A stretch of DNA of 64,000 bases from Azoarcus sp. (lineage in GTDB: Bacteria > Pseudomonadota > Gammaproteobacteria > Burkholderiales > Rhodocyclaceae): positions 1 to 64,000 of the forward strand of contig JAISPJ010000033.1 in assembly GCA_031274995.1 (NCBI GenBank), in the 5' to 3' direction. The translations under genes and the position numbers were made by a program. This document shows, one piece after another, positions 1 to 8,277 of the stretch. Below the pieces are notes generated by a model. The model did no database searches, was not told the DNA's origin, and saw only the letters and a list, made by a program, of their open reading frames with translations. The stretch's first letter is position 1, and every line of letters begins with the position of its first letter.

Positions 1-388
1 GGTAATCCAACTGCTTGTGGAGTTGACTCACCCTCAACTCCACAAACACATTATAACTGAAAAACCAACTAATTCTGAGTTAAAGCGGATTGAATTTGTA
101 AGCACTGAGGGTGTTGTAAGTTAAGTATATAAGTCCCATTTTTTTAATTCTGGTTTCTATGAACCTATTGAGGCCATCGTCGATCCTAGTGAAAACGTAT
201 TTCGTTTTGGTTGGCTCGATCACAACGATAACAACAATAATCGCAGCTATAACAATTATATTACGGGTATTTCTCTTGCCTTCAACCCCAATGCCATCCC
301 CGAACCCGAAACCTGGGCGATGCTGCTGGCTGGTCTTGGCATTCTGGGCATGGTCACGCGCAGGCGGCGTATAAAAGAACGCAACTAG
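1..388 (+). pseudogene. 3' remnant of a PEP-CTERM sorted exoprotein
   Basis: The frame ending at the TAG at 386-388 encodes a textbook PEP-CTERM tail: the motif IPEPETWAM, a short hydrophobic helix (LLAGLGILGM) and a basic end (RRRRIKER). This tail directs proteins to exosortase/archaeosortase-type processing at the inner membrane. The residues just before it are Asn- and Gly-rich, as in secreted PEP-CTERM proteins. The same frame has a stop at 122-124. The other forward frames are also interrupted, so no intact upstream gene body reaches this tail within the window. I infer a truncated or frameshifted gene end. A complete gene with a sequencing frameshift near 120 is the alternative. Base composition is more AT-rich than most of the window. 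Confidence 0.6.
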
Positions 389-402
389 GTGACAGGAATA
401 AT

Positions 403-434
403 AACGTCCCGTATTTAACACAGTACGGGACGTT
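403..434 (+). terminator. hairpin after the PEP-CTERM tail
   Basis: A perfect 11-bp inverted repeat (AACGTCCCGTA / TACGGGACGTT) with a 10-nt loop lies 14 bases after the TAG. There is no strong T-tract, so it may be a weak terminator or an mRNA-stabilising hairpin. Confidence 0.5.
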
Positions 435-594
435 AGGGATTGTTTGGGTTGCCCTTTATCACACTTGGCTATTTGCACGCGCAACGCTGCCAAGCCGACC
501 AAGCAGGATTCTTTCATCTGTCCTATACAAACAGTGCATCACCTGTGTTTTTCTTCAGTATATGGGTGTGTTATGTATATAATTCCGCAAAAAA

Positions 595-755
595 AAGCCT
601 CCCTCTTGAGGGAGGTGGCACGCCGAAGGCGTGACGGAAGGAGTTGCACCGATTCGGTTACCGCACCACTCAACCATTGCGCGTGTTCAAACGCCGCTAC
701 TCCCTCCGTCACCCACGCTACGCGCGGGCGACACCTCCCTCAAGAGGGAGGCTTT
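595..755. repeat. MITE-like palindromic element
   Basis: The ends are a perfect 24-bp inverted repeat, AAAGCCTCCCTCTTGAGGGAGGTG at 595-618 and its exact complement at 732-755. Each arm itself contains a small palindrome (CTCCCTCTTGAGGGAG). A second nested, nearly perfect pair, GTGACGGAAGGAG (631-643) with CTCCCTCCGTCAC (700-712), extends the structure. The whole 161-bp unit could fold into one long hairpin. It contains no convincing gene. It sits 75 bp before a DUF559 nuclease gene, and I saw no second copy in this window. The arrangement fits a non-autonomous palindromic element; transposition itself is not shown. Confidence 0.7.
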
Positions 756-830
756 GAGTCAGTGCGCCCACGGCGCGAAGGGGTTTTGTGCAGCTTTTCT
801 GCTGCTGCGACAGTATTGTATTATTCTAAT

Positions 831-1289
831 ATGCCTATCAAATATCTTCGTACCTTGATACCTCATGCAAGGAAATTGCGCAGGGAGATGACTCCTCAGG
901 AAAAACGATTGTGGTACGAGTTTCTCGCAAATTTTTCTCCACGTTTTCAACGCCAAAAACCCATTGACAGGTTCATTGCCGATTTTTACTGCTACAAGGC
1001 AAAACTGATTGTCGAAATCGATGGAAGCCAACATTTCACGGAATCAGGACTCGCCTACGACGCAGAAAGAGAGGCAATTCTGAATAGCCTCGGCCTGCGT
1101 GTTATCCGCTTCAGTAACCGTGATGTAAATGAGAATTTTGAAAGTGTTTGCAACGCAATTTTACAATTTGTACAGCACTCGCCCTTACGTCCCCAACATC
1201 CCGGTGACGCGGATCGTGCGCGATTCCGGCACTTCGCTGTTGGCGATGACCCGCAGCGCGGGGACGGCGCGGCGCAGGAATCTCGATAG
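831..1289 (+). CDS. DUF559 (Vsr-like) endonuclease-domain protein
   Basis: This encodes about 152 residues. The region from roughly residue 10 to 115 has DUF559 features: an N-terminal RKLRREMTPQEKRLW helix, a PIDRFIADFYCY segment, then LIVEIDGSQH (the PD-(D/E)XK-like acidic core) and a GLRVIRFSNRDV end. DUF559 proteins are related to very-short-patch repair and restriction-type nucleases; their cellular role is largely unknown. The ATG at 831 matches the family start, whereas the track's 444 start only adds repeat-derived sequence. The last ~35 residues, after AILQFVQ, have no family character and are read antisense to the 3' end of flhA. The original stop has probably been lost. No clear ribosome binding site is visible. 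Confidence 0.75.
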   Translation: MPIKYLRTLIPHARKLRREMTPQEKRLWYEFLANFSPRFQRQKPIDRFIADFYCYKAKLIVEIDGSQHFTESGLAYDAEREAILNSLGLRVIRFSNRDVNENFESVCNAILQFVQHSPLRPQHPGDADRARFRHFAVGDDPQRGDGAAQESR

Positions 1290-3275
1290 CAGCAACCGCA
1301 GTTGCGCGGGAACGAGCAATACTGGCGGCAGGCCGATTTCTTCCTGGCGTTGGGCGAGTTGGGCAGTCTGTTGCAGAAGGGTATCGGCCAGCCCCGGCTC
1401 GATCGCTCCGTCGCCTCCCCCGGTCGCTTGCAGCAGGATGCGTTCCAGACCCGGTTCAAGCGCCATGACCTGCACTTCGGCATTGCTCGGGAACAACGTC
1501 TGGAGGATGGCGCGTCCGAGCGCCTCGCGCACCCGCGCGGTGAGTTCGGATGCCTCCTGCGCGCGCGGGGCGTATTCGGCCAGCACTTCGATGATGGTAC
1601 GCATGTCGCGGATGCTGACTTCCTCGGCCAGCAGGTTTTGCAGCACCCGTTGCACAGTGGAAACGGGCAGCAGTTTGGGAACGAGGTCTTCGACGAGTTT
1701 GGGGACTTCTTTCGAGATGTGGTCGAGCAGTGCCTGTGTTTCCTGGCGTCCCAGCAATTCTGCTGCGTTTCCAAGGATGACCTGGTTGAGGTGCGTCGCC
1801 ACGACGGTGCTGGCATCGACCACCGTGTAGCCAAGCGCGTGCGCCTGTTCGCGGGTAACACTGTCGATCCAGTACGAGGGCAGCCCGAACGCAGGGTCGA
1901 TGGTTTCCCGCCCGGCAAGCGCCCCCACGACCCGACCGGGATTGATCGCCAGGAACTGGCCCGGGAAGGCTTCGCCGACACCGACTTCGACCCCCTTGAG
2001 GGTGATGCGGTAGGCATTGGGCTTGAGTTCGAGATTGTCGCGGATATGCACTAGCGCGGTCAGGAAGCCCACGTCCTGCGCAAATTTCTTGCGTAGCCCC
2101 CGAATGCGCCGCAACAGTTCGCCGTTCTGGCTCTTGTCGACCATCGGTATCAGGCGATAGCCCACTTCGAGGCCGAGCACGTCGACGGGGGCAACATCGT
2201 TCCAACTCGCTTCCTGCGCTTCGGCAGCGCGCACCTCGGCGTCCCTTTGCGTTTCTTCCCGTGTTGGTTCCTGAGCGTCCGTCTGCTGTTTGCCGCGCAT
2301 CCATGCGAGCCACCCGATTGCCGAGGCAAAGAGCAGGAACACCATATTGGGCATGCCGGGAATCATCCCGAGTATGCCGACGATGGCGGCAGTCAGCACA
2401 AGAACCTGTGTGTTGGAGAATACCTGGCCGGCGATCTGTGCGCCGATGTCGGTTTCGTCGTCGCCTACCCGTGAGACCACCAGGCCGGCCGCTACCGAGA
2501 CGATGAGCGCCGGAATCTGCGCGACCAGCCCGTCGCCGATGGTCAGGATGGTGTAAGTGTGGGCCGCGTCGGAAACTGCCATGTCATGCTGGATGACGCC
2601 CACGAACAGCCCACCCAGGATGTTGATGATTAAGATCAGGATGGCCGCGATGGCATCCCCGCGCACGAATTTGGAGGCGCCGTCCATCGCTCCGAAGAAG
2701 TCGGACTCTTGTGCCACTTCCTTTCGGCGCAGCTTGGCGGTTTTCTCGTCGATCAGACCCGCGTTCAAGTCCGCGTCGATAGCCATCTGCTTGCCTGGCA
2801 TCGCGTCCAGTGTGAATCGTGCGCTGACTTCCGCGATGCGTCCCGCGCCTTTGGTGATGACCACAAAATTGATGACGGTAAGGATCACGAACACCACGAT
2901 ACCCACGGCAGTATTGCCGCCTACGAGGAACTGTCCGAATGCCTCGATAACCTTGCCCGCAGAATCCGCTCCAGCATGCCCGTGGAGCAGTACGATGCGG
3001 GTGGACGCCACGTTGAGCGAGAGCCGCAGCAATGTGGTGACGAGCAGCACAGTGGGGAACGCGGAAAAATCCAGCGGGCGGCGCGCGTACATCGCCACCA
3101 TTATGACCATCACCGAAACCGCGATGTTGAACGTAAAAAACACGTCCAGCAGGAATACCGGCAACGGCAGCACCATCATCGCCAGAATCATGAGGATGAG
3201 AAGCGGGGCCGCCAGCGCGCGCAGGTTAGTCGGGGCAAAAATCCGGCGCAGGTTCAGGATGTTTTCGTTAGCCAT
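1185..3275 (-). CDS. flhA: flagellar export-gate protein FlhA
   Basis: At 696 residues this is full length for FlhA, the inner-membrane export gate of the flagellar type III secretion system. The N-terminal half holds about eight membrane helices and the conserved cytoplasmic loop segment (RFTLDAMPGKQMAIDADLNAG). The C-terminal half is the soluble export-substrate docking domain with the YWID and DHISKEVPKLVEDL stretches. It follows flhB by 31 bp on the same strand, so the two are probably co-transcribed. In many relatives flhF and fleN follow flhA. Here the 3' end instead meets a convergent DUF559 gene that overlaps it by 105 bp. The ATG at 3275 gives the usual short cytoplasmic N-terminus. 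Confidence 0.97.
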   Translation of the reverse strand: MANENILNLRRIFAPTNLRALAAPLLILMILAMMVLPLPVFLLDVFFTFNIAVSVMVIMVAMYARRPLDFSAFPTVLLVTTLLRLSLNVASTRIVLLHGHAGADSAGKVIEAFGQFLVGGNTAVGIVVFVILTVINFVVITKGAGRIAEVSARFTLDAMPGKQMAIDADLNAGLIDEKTAKLRRKEVAQESDFFGAMDGASKFVRGDAIAAILILIINILGGLFVGVIQHDMAVSDAAHTYTILTIGDGLVAQIPALIVSVAAGLVVSRVGDDETDIGAQIAGQVFSNTQVLVLTAAIVGILGMIPGMPNMVFLLFASAIGWLAWMRGKQQTDAQEPTREETQRDAEVRAAEAQEASWNDVAPVDVLGLEVGYRLIPMVDKSQNGELLRRIRGLRKKFAQDVGFLTALVHIRDNLELKPNAYRITLKGVEVGVGEAFPGQFLAINPGRVVGALAGRETIDPAFGLPSYWIDSVTREQAHALGYTVVDASTVVATHLNQVILGNAAELLGRQETQALLDHISKEVPKLVEDLVPKLLPVSTVQRVLQNLLAEEVSIRDMRTIIEVLAEYAPRAQEASELTARVREALGRAILQTLFPSNAEVQVMALEPGLERILLQATGGGDGAIEPGLADTLLQQTAQLAQRQEEIGLPPVLLVPAQLRLLLSRFLRRAVPALRVIANSEVPESRTIRVTGMLGT

Positions 3276-3306
3276 GCCAGGTCGTGCTCATATTCGTTGT
3301 CATGGG

Positions 3307-4458
3307 TCAATCTTCCGGGGGCGGGCCGGGATCGAGCGCGGCGGGAACGGGCAGGTCGGCAGGTGGCCGTGGCGCGGGCAGGCCGTTTTCCATCGCTTCG
3401 TTCAACTGATAGATGTAAGCCATCACTTCGGCCACCGCAGTGAAAAGCGGGGCAGGGATTGCTTCTTCCAGTTCGCAATGCGCATAGAGCGCACGGGCGA
3501 GCGAGGGCGCTTCCAGCAGGGCCACGTTGTGTTCGCGGGCAATTTCCCGAATTTTCAGCGCCAGTTCGCCGCGTCCCTTGGCCACGACGATGGGCGCGGA
3601 CATGCGAGAGGCGTCGTAGCGTAGCGCCACCGAAAAGTGTGCCGGGTTCGTCACCACCACGTCGGCCTTGGGTACTTCGGCCATCATCCGCCGCCGCGCC
3701 ATTTCGCGCTGCATTGCGCGGATGCGGCCCTTGACGTGCGGATCGCCATCCTGTTCCTTGCTCTCACGCTTGACCTCCTCCTTCGTCATGCGCAGGTTTT
3801 TGTGGTACTGCCACAACTGGAAAGGCACATCGAAGAGCGCGAGCAAACCGAGGCTGGCGACGATCAGCACCGCGATCCAGATCACCGTAGAGGCAAAATC
3901 GGCGATTGCGGGAAACAACGGTTCTTTCAGAAAGTCGAAAAGGTGGTCGCGGTTACGCCACAACACCGATGCGCCGACTCCGCCGATCAGCGCCGCCTTC
4001 ATGACCGCCTTGAGCATCTCGGCCAGACCATGCAGCGAAAACATGCGTTTGAAGCCCTTGAGCGGATTGAGCCGGTCGAGTTTCAGACCCAGAACCTTGG
4101 GAGCAAACAACAAGCCGCCGAGTATCATCGGCGCGGCCAGCGCCGCCACCATCAACGTGAGAAAAAGCGGCATCAGCGTCAGCAGTGCCCCGCTGAGCAA
4201 ACCTTGCAGCCATTCGATGATCGCTACGTTGTTCGTCTCATATGCCAGATGACGATCAAAAGAAAACCCGCGTCGCAGCAACCCCAGCAGCCGATCACCC
4301 ATCCAGCCGCCGAGCATCAGGAGAAAAAGCGCCCCCGTCACCGTCACCAGGAAGGTCTGGAGTTCGCGCGACTGCGGAACCTGCCCCTCTTCGCGGGCCT
4401 GTTGCAATCGTCGGCCTGATGCTGGTTCTGTCCTGTCCTGGTCGCTGTCTTCCGCCAC
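3307..4458 (-). CDS. flhB: flagellar export switch protein FlhB
   Basis: This 383-residue protein has four membrane helices followed by a cytoplasmic FlhB-C domain, which switches export specificity from rod/hook to filament substrates. The N-terminus (DRTEPASGRRLQQAREEGQVPQSREL) is diagnostic. The autocleavage loop reads TNPAHFSVALRYD, with N271-P272-A273-H274. The usual motif is NPTH, so the conserved Thr is replaced by Ala. It is first in the flhB-flhA pair, and about 120 bp separate its start from the DUF192 gene upstream. Confidence 0.96.
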   Translation of the reverse strand: MAEDSDQDRTEPASGRRLQQAREEGQVPQSRELQTFLVTVTGALFLLMLGGWMGDRLLGLLRRGFSFDRHLAYETNNVAIIEWLQGLLSGALLTLMPLFLTLMVAALAAPMILGGLLFAPKVLGLKLDRLNPLKGFKRMFSLHGLAEMLKAVMKAALIGGVGASVLWRNRDHLFDFLKEPLFPAIADFASTVIWIAVLIVASLGLLALFDVPFQLWQYHKNLRMTKEEVKRESKEQDGDPHVKGRIRAMQREMARRRMMAEVPKADVVVTNPAHFSVALRYDASRMSAPIVVAKGRGELALKIREIAREHNVALLEAPSLARALYAHCELEEAIPAPLFTAVAEVMAYIYQLNEAMENGLPAPRPPADLPVPAALDPGPPPED

Positions 4459-4580
4459 GGCTGGCCTCGTGCCTCACATGCCGCGCCGCGCCGGGAATGG
4501 CAAGGGCGCAAAATGGCATTTGGGGCATTATCCCCATTCGCGCCGCCCGATAATGGCCGGATGTAAGCGGGAAAGCCGCC

Positions 4581-5027
4581 TTATTTCGCGGACAGGGACT
4601 TTACGCCCTCGATCCGCTCGCCTGCTTTCACCCCATGCCTGGCAAACCAGCCCTGGTTCATTTCCAGCGCATGACGCGCCGGTTTCACCGCGCAATGGCT
4701 CTCCTCGCTGTGCGGGGTCATATCCTCGATATTGAGGATGCGCCCTTCTTCATCGAGAAACGCTACCGATAGCGGAATCAGCGTATTTTTCATCCACATG
4801 CAGATGCGTGTCGGGGACGGATACACGAATATCATCCCTTGGCCGGGCGGAAGATGGCTCCGGTACATCAGCCCGAAATTCCGAGCCTGTTCGTTGGCGG
4901 CAACCTCCGCCTCGATGCGGTGTTTGCCTGCTTCCAGGCTTACCCATTGCACCTGCGCGTCCGCCGCGCCAGTTGCCGCCAGAAACGCCCCCATTGCCAA
5001 AACACGCCACATCATCGCCCTCACCAT
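4581..5027 (-). CDS. secreted DUF192 protein
   Basis: This 148-residue protein has an N-terminal signal sequence (MWRVLAMGAFLAATGAADAQ) followed by one DUF192 domain. Family hallmarks are visible: EVAANEQARNFGLMYRSHLPPGQGMIFVY, then CMWMKNTLIPLSVAFLDEEGRIL, then a final segment with a conserved Ala-Leu-Glu motif (ALEMNQGWF). DUF192 proteins are small periplasmic or exported proteins of uncertain biochemical role. It shares the strand of the flagellar genes but is separated from flhB by about 120 bp, so co-transcription is uncertain. MVRAMM at 5027 is taken as the start; the second Met pair (MMWR) is an alternative. Confidence 0.85.
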   Translation of the reverse strand: MVRAMMWRVLAMGAFLAATGAADAQVQWVSLEAGKHRIEAEVAANEQARNFGLMYRSHLPPGQGMIFVYPSPTRICMWMKNTLIPLSVAFLDEEGRILNIEDMTPHSEESHCAVKPARHALEMNQGWFARHGVKAGERIEGVKSLSAK

Positions 5028-5081
5028 TCACCCATCCCGACAAACGCGCGACAATAATCACTTTACGCTTTTGATATCGCC

Positions 5082-5600
5082 ATGCCCGCCATACTACGCG
5101 CCATTCACGCCGATATTACGACATTGGCCGTCGACGCCATCGTCAACGCCGCCAACAAAACCCTTCTGGGCGGAGGCGGGGTCGATGGAGCCATTCACCG
5201 CGCTGCCGGACCGGGCCTGCTGGCCTGCTGCCGTACCCTGAACGGCTGCGGCACAGGCGAGGCCAAAATCACCCCCGGCTTTTGCCTCCCCGCCCGGTAC
5301 GTCATCCACACCGCAGGTCCCGTCTGGCGCGATGGCGAACACGGCGAACCGGCGTTGCTCGCCGCCTGCTACCGCCATGCGTTGGAACTCGCCGCCCAGG
5401 CCGGACTGGAAACCATTGCCTTTCCCTGCATCGGCACCGGAGTTTACGGCTACCCGCCCGTCCTTGCCGCGCCGTGTGCGCTCTCTGCCGTGCGGGAGGC
5501 GCTGACGCGCCTGCCGGGCATCCGGGAAGTGATTTTCTGCTGCTTCTCGGAAGGAGAGCAGAGGAGGTATGAGGGTTTGCTGGGCAGTGAGGCGCGATAG
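5082..5600 (+). CDS. macrodomain protein (ADP-ribose/O-acetyl-ADP-ribose hydrolase type)
   Basis: This 172-residue protein is almost entirely one macrodomain of the MacroD/YmdB class. The N-terminal [29 protein letters not shown] segment forms the ADP-ribose pocket, with the Asn pair and Gly-rich loop that in relatives hydrolyse O-acetyl-ADP-ribose or remove mono-ADP-ribose from proteins. A second phosphate loop, [11 protein letters not shown], is present near residue 120. It is a single-gene unit divergent from the DUF192 gene. Substrate preference cannot be read from the sequence. Confidence 0.92.
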   Translation: MPAILRAIHADITTLAVDAIVNAANKTLLGGGGVDGAIHRAAGPGLLACCRTLNGCGTGEAKITPGFCLPARYVIHTAGPVWRDGEHGEPALLAACYRHALELAAQAGLETIAFPCIGTGVYGYPPVLAAPCALSAVREALTRLPGIREVIFCCFSEGEQRRYEGLLGSEAR

Positions 5601-5753
5601 AGCCGCAATACGCGCTATCCGTCAAAAGTCGCGGATTCTTGCACAAGAGGGAGGCGCTCGTATAAAATGTAAAGTCAGTATGTGTTCGTTTGCTCTTATG
5701 TTTCGCACAGCTTTGTTGATTATACAAAAATATATCAATCAAAGGAGTTGGTT

Positions 5754-6425
5754 ATGAATAACGAAGAGTTTATAAAGGTGCTTGCAGATTCTACAAAAAC
5801 GAAAAGCCCGCCAAGCTCCCGGAGTTTATCTGATAAACAACTTGGTGACGGTGCATCATTTCAACCCGAAGAAAACGATGATTTTATCGCTTTAGACTTT
5901 AGAACGGTCAATACTCCATCTTGTGGAGAGTGGATAACTGATAATCGTGACTTTCAAAAAGGAAAGTATCAGAAAGGTGATAGGAAATACGACTATTTTG
6001 ATTTTGATTGGCGTCTTGTAAACAACGACTTATTTATTACGATCAAAATCAATATTCTGAATAGCCATGATTGCGCTCATGATGTTTTTCACAACGATGC
6101 AGCAGATATTGTCCCATCAATGTCTGGTATGCAATGGGCTCATGTTTTCAAACCTTGCAAGAAAAATATCGGGGCAGTTTGTGCGCGTACTGCTATATCG
6201 ACTTTTTTTGTTTATAAAAATGTTTTTGTCAAAGTCAGAGCAATTCCCATCTTACCAGAGAGTAGCCCCCTGCGTGATATTCTCAGTGAATGGACTGCTG
6301 AAGCATTAATCCCAAAATCGCCCAATGGTGACCCGTGGGATATGGTTATTGCAGAATGGATTTACAGCATCCTGAAAACTGCCTCGCGTTTCAAAGTATT
6401 TCCAGCGGAACCCAGTCCAAGGTAA
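5754..6425 (+). CDS. unrecognised AT-rich orphan protein
   Basis: This 223-residue protein belongs to no family I recognise. The start at 5754 is well supported by AAAGGAG seven bases upstream; the longer track start lacks such a site. The protein has no signal peptide or membrane helix. The first ~40 residues are polar and Ser/Lys-rich, and the middle is aromatic and acidic (YDYFDFDWRLVNNDLFITIKINIL). Codon use and base composition are clearly more AT-rich than in the genes on either side, which suggests recent acquisition. Its neighbours are a macrodomain gene upstream and a VapBC-type pair downstream, so it may belong to a small accessory or defence patch; this is inference. Confidence 0.7.
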   Translation: MNNEEFIKVLADSTKTKSPPSSRSLSDKQLGDGASFQPEENDDFIALDFRTVNTPSCGEWITDNRDFQKGKYQKGDRKYDYFDFDWRLVNNDLFITIKINILNSHDCAHDVFHNDAADIVPSMSGMQWAHVFKPCKKNIGAVCARTAISTFFVYKNVFVKVRAIPILPESSPLRDILSEWTAEALIPKSPNGDPWDMVIAEWIYSILKTASRFKVFPAEPSPR

Positions 6426-6500
6426 TTCGTCGAGCGCGGCGAGCCTCAACCTGCCGTGCTTTGGCGGACTGTCTTCTATCTGCCGAATTTGGGGTTTTCC

Positions 6501-6887
6501 TTAAACGCGCTGAATCGGGCCGGGATATTTGGTAACTCGCGCGTCGGCTGTCAGCAATATGATGCCCTCGACGACGGCTTGGGCGACGAGGAGGCGATCA
6601 AAAGGATCTTTGTGGATTGGCGGCAAGACGTCGACAGCTATCGCGTGTTCACTGCATATCGGCAATTCATTGTAACCGTTGTCCAACAGGCCGCGCCGCA
6701 GCATACGCGGATCGACTTTGAAATCGTTTCGGCTCAAACCGCGCTTGATCACGATTTCCCATAGGCTGGCGACGCTGAAGAACAACTCGTTTTCAGGTGC
6801 GCTCATCAGCCTTCGCGCATTCAATGGAAGATGTTCCGAACCTTGTGCCGCCCATAGCAGCAGATGAGTATCCAGCAATAGTTTCAT
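6501..6887 (-). CDS. vapC: PIN-domain toxin of a VapBC-type pair
   Basis: This 128-residue protein is the usual PIN-toxin length. It starts with MKLLLDTHLLLWA, giving the first metal-binding Asp. It continues with FFSVASLWEIVIKRG (conserved Glu) and KDPFDRLLVAQAVVEGIILLTADARV (Asp residues of the Mg site). PIN toxins of this group cut RNA, often tRNA or rRNA. The ATG overlaps the stop of the upstream antitoxin gene by four bases (ATGA), which implies translational coupling. The C-terminus is short but complete. Confidence 0.9.
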   Translation of the reverse strand: MKLLLDTHLLLWAAQGSEHLPLNARRLMSAPENELFFSVASLWEIVIKRGLSRNDFKVDPRMLRRGLLDNGYNELPICSEHAIAVDVLPPIHKDPFDRLLVAQAVVEGIILLTADARVTKYPGPIQRV

Positions 6888-7129
6888 GTGCTGCCTTCAA
6901 ACATTGCCGCGATCTGCACTTCGCCCATCTGGTCGAAATCATCCGGTACGCTGATCTGTCCCGCCATAAAGCCGAATCGTTTGACTTGAGAAGGTTCCGG
7001 TGCATCGAGGGCGATCACCTTGACCATCGGCTTTCCGGCCTTGGCGATGATGAACGGTTCCCCTTTGGCGGCCTGCTCTACCAGCCGGGAGAGCTGGGTT
7101 TTGGCCTCGTGGATGTTGTACGTATTCAT
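6884..7129 (-). CDS. vapB: Phd/YefM-family antitoxin
   Basis: This 81-residue protein begins with MNTYNIHEAKTQLSRLVEQAAKGEPFIIAKAGKP, the classic Phd/YefM DNA-binding half. The C-terminal part (FGFMAGQISVPDDFDQM) is the disordered toxin-neutralising tail seen in many VapB-like partners of PIN toxins. It lies directly upstream of the PIN toxin with a four-base overlap. Such operons usually autoregulate from the intergenic DNA upstream, here 7130-7400. Confidence 0.9.
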   Translation of the reverse strand: MNTYNIHEAKTQLSRLVEQAAKGEPFIIAKAGKPMVKVIALDAPEPSQVKRFGFMAGQISVPDDFDQMGEVQIAAMFEGST

Positions 7130-7401
7130 ATCATGCCTGCGTTTGCCCAGGAGTTTGTTCGTTAGACTTGGTTCATTGGACTTAGTTTATCACGGCAGGC
7201 ATCACCCCAAGGGGACATTATTCATGCTTCAAAAATTAACCTGCTTGCCGCTGGCCTGTGGTGACAACACGGGTGAGTTGCCTGTTGATTGAAATTGAAG
7301 GGACGTTGGACGCCGACAACACCGGCGGGGGTTATCAGATGAAGCGCCGGAACTGATCGGATGGTAGAGTTTGAACTTCTTAAGTTCCCGAGGCTCGCAA
7401 A

Positions 7402-8226
7402 ATTTCAACCTCTCGACAAATTCCTAAAATCGCCGCCCTCCAGACCGTCTCCGGCCCTGATGTGGCGGCCAACCTCGCGGTGGCGGATGAACTGATTGCC
7501 GAGGCTGTTGCCAGAGGTGTGCAGATGGTGGTGTTGCCTGAGTATTTCGCGTCGATGTCGTCTGATGAAACTGACAAGGTTCGCATGCGCGAACACGAAG
7601 GCTGCGGACCGATTCAGGATTTCCTGAGCGGGGCCGCCGTCCGCCACGGGGTGTGGATTGTCGGCGGCACGCTGCCGCTGGCGGCGGATGCTCCTGACAA
7701 AACGCGCAATGCCGCGCTGGTTTTCGATCATTGCGGCAACCGGGTGGCGCGTTACGACAAGATCCATCTCTTCAGCTTCAAGCACGGCAAGGAGCAATAC
7801 GATGAGGCGGCCAGCATCGAGTCGGGCAAGCGCGTGGTGTGTTTCGATTCCCCTGTCGGAAGGGTGAGCCTCGCGGTGTGTTATGACCTGCGCTTCCCCG
7901 AGCTTTTCCGCGCGATGGGCGAGGTCGACCTGATTGTCCTGCCTGCGGCGTTTACCTATACGACCGGGCAGGTGCACTGGGAAACGCTGCTGCGGGCGCG
8001 AGCCATCGAAAATCAATGTTATCTGGCCGCAGCGGCTCAGGGGGGCTTGCATCCGTATGGTCGCCGTACTTGGGGGCATAGCATGATAATCGATCCCTGG
8101 GGTGATATTCTTGCGTGTCGCCCGGAGGGTGCGGGCATAGTCACGGCTGAACTTGATCCCGGCCGACTCGCCATGGTCCGCCGGTGCCTGCCCGCCCTGG
8201 ATCACCGTCGCCCTGAGCTTTTTTGA
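7402..8226 (+). CDS. carbon-nitrogen (nitrilase-fold) hydrolase
   Basis: This is a nitrilase-superfamily amidohydrolase of the Nit2/omega-amidase-like class. The catalytic Glu-Lys-Cys set is visible: VVLPEYFA, YDKIHLFSF and SLAVCYDLRFPELFR. The first family strand, IPKIAALQTVSGPDVAAN, is encoded upstream of the track's GTG start at 7462, so that GTG is too late. Between the in-frame stop at 7381 and this strand there is no ATG, GTG or TTG. The ATT at 7402, eight bases after a GAGG, is the best remaining start and I use it provisionally. It is followed by tldD, a common betaproteobacterial order. Confidence 0.85.
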   Translation: MSTSRQIPKIAALQTVSGPDVAANLAVADELIAEAVARGVQMVVLPEYFASMSSDETDKVRMREHEGCGPIQDFLSGAAVRHGVWIVGGTLPLAADAPDKTRNAALVFDHCGNRVARYDKIHLFSFKHGKEQYDEAASIESGKRVVCFDSPVGRVSLAVCYDLRFPELFRAMGEVDLIVLPAAFTYTTGQVHWETLLRARAIENQCYLAAAAQGGLHPYGRRTWGHSMIIDPWGDILACRPEGAGIVTAELDPGRLAMVRRCLPALDHRRPELF

Positions 8227-8277
8227 CGAAAAATCCCTTGCCCCATACCACTGCACTGATGACTGGAACTGCACACA

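Noticed and set aside
444-830. N-terminal extension of the DUF559 ORF
   Set aside because: It is read through the palindromic element and has no family similarity; the ATG at 831 starts the domain.
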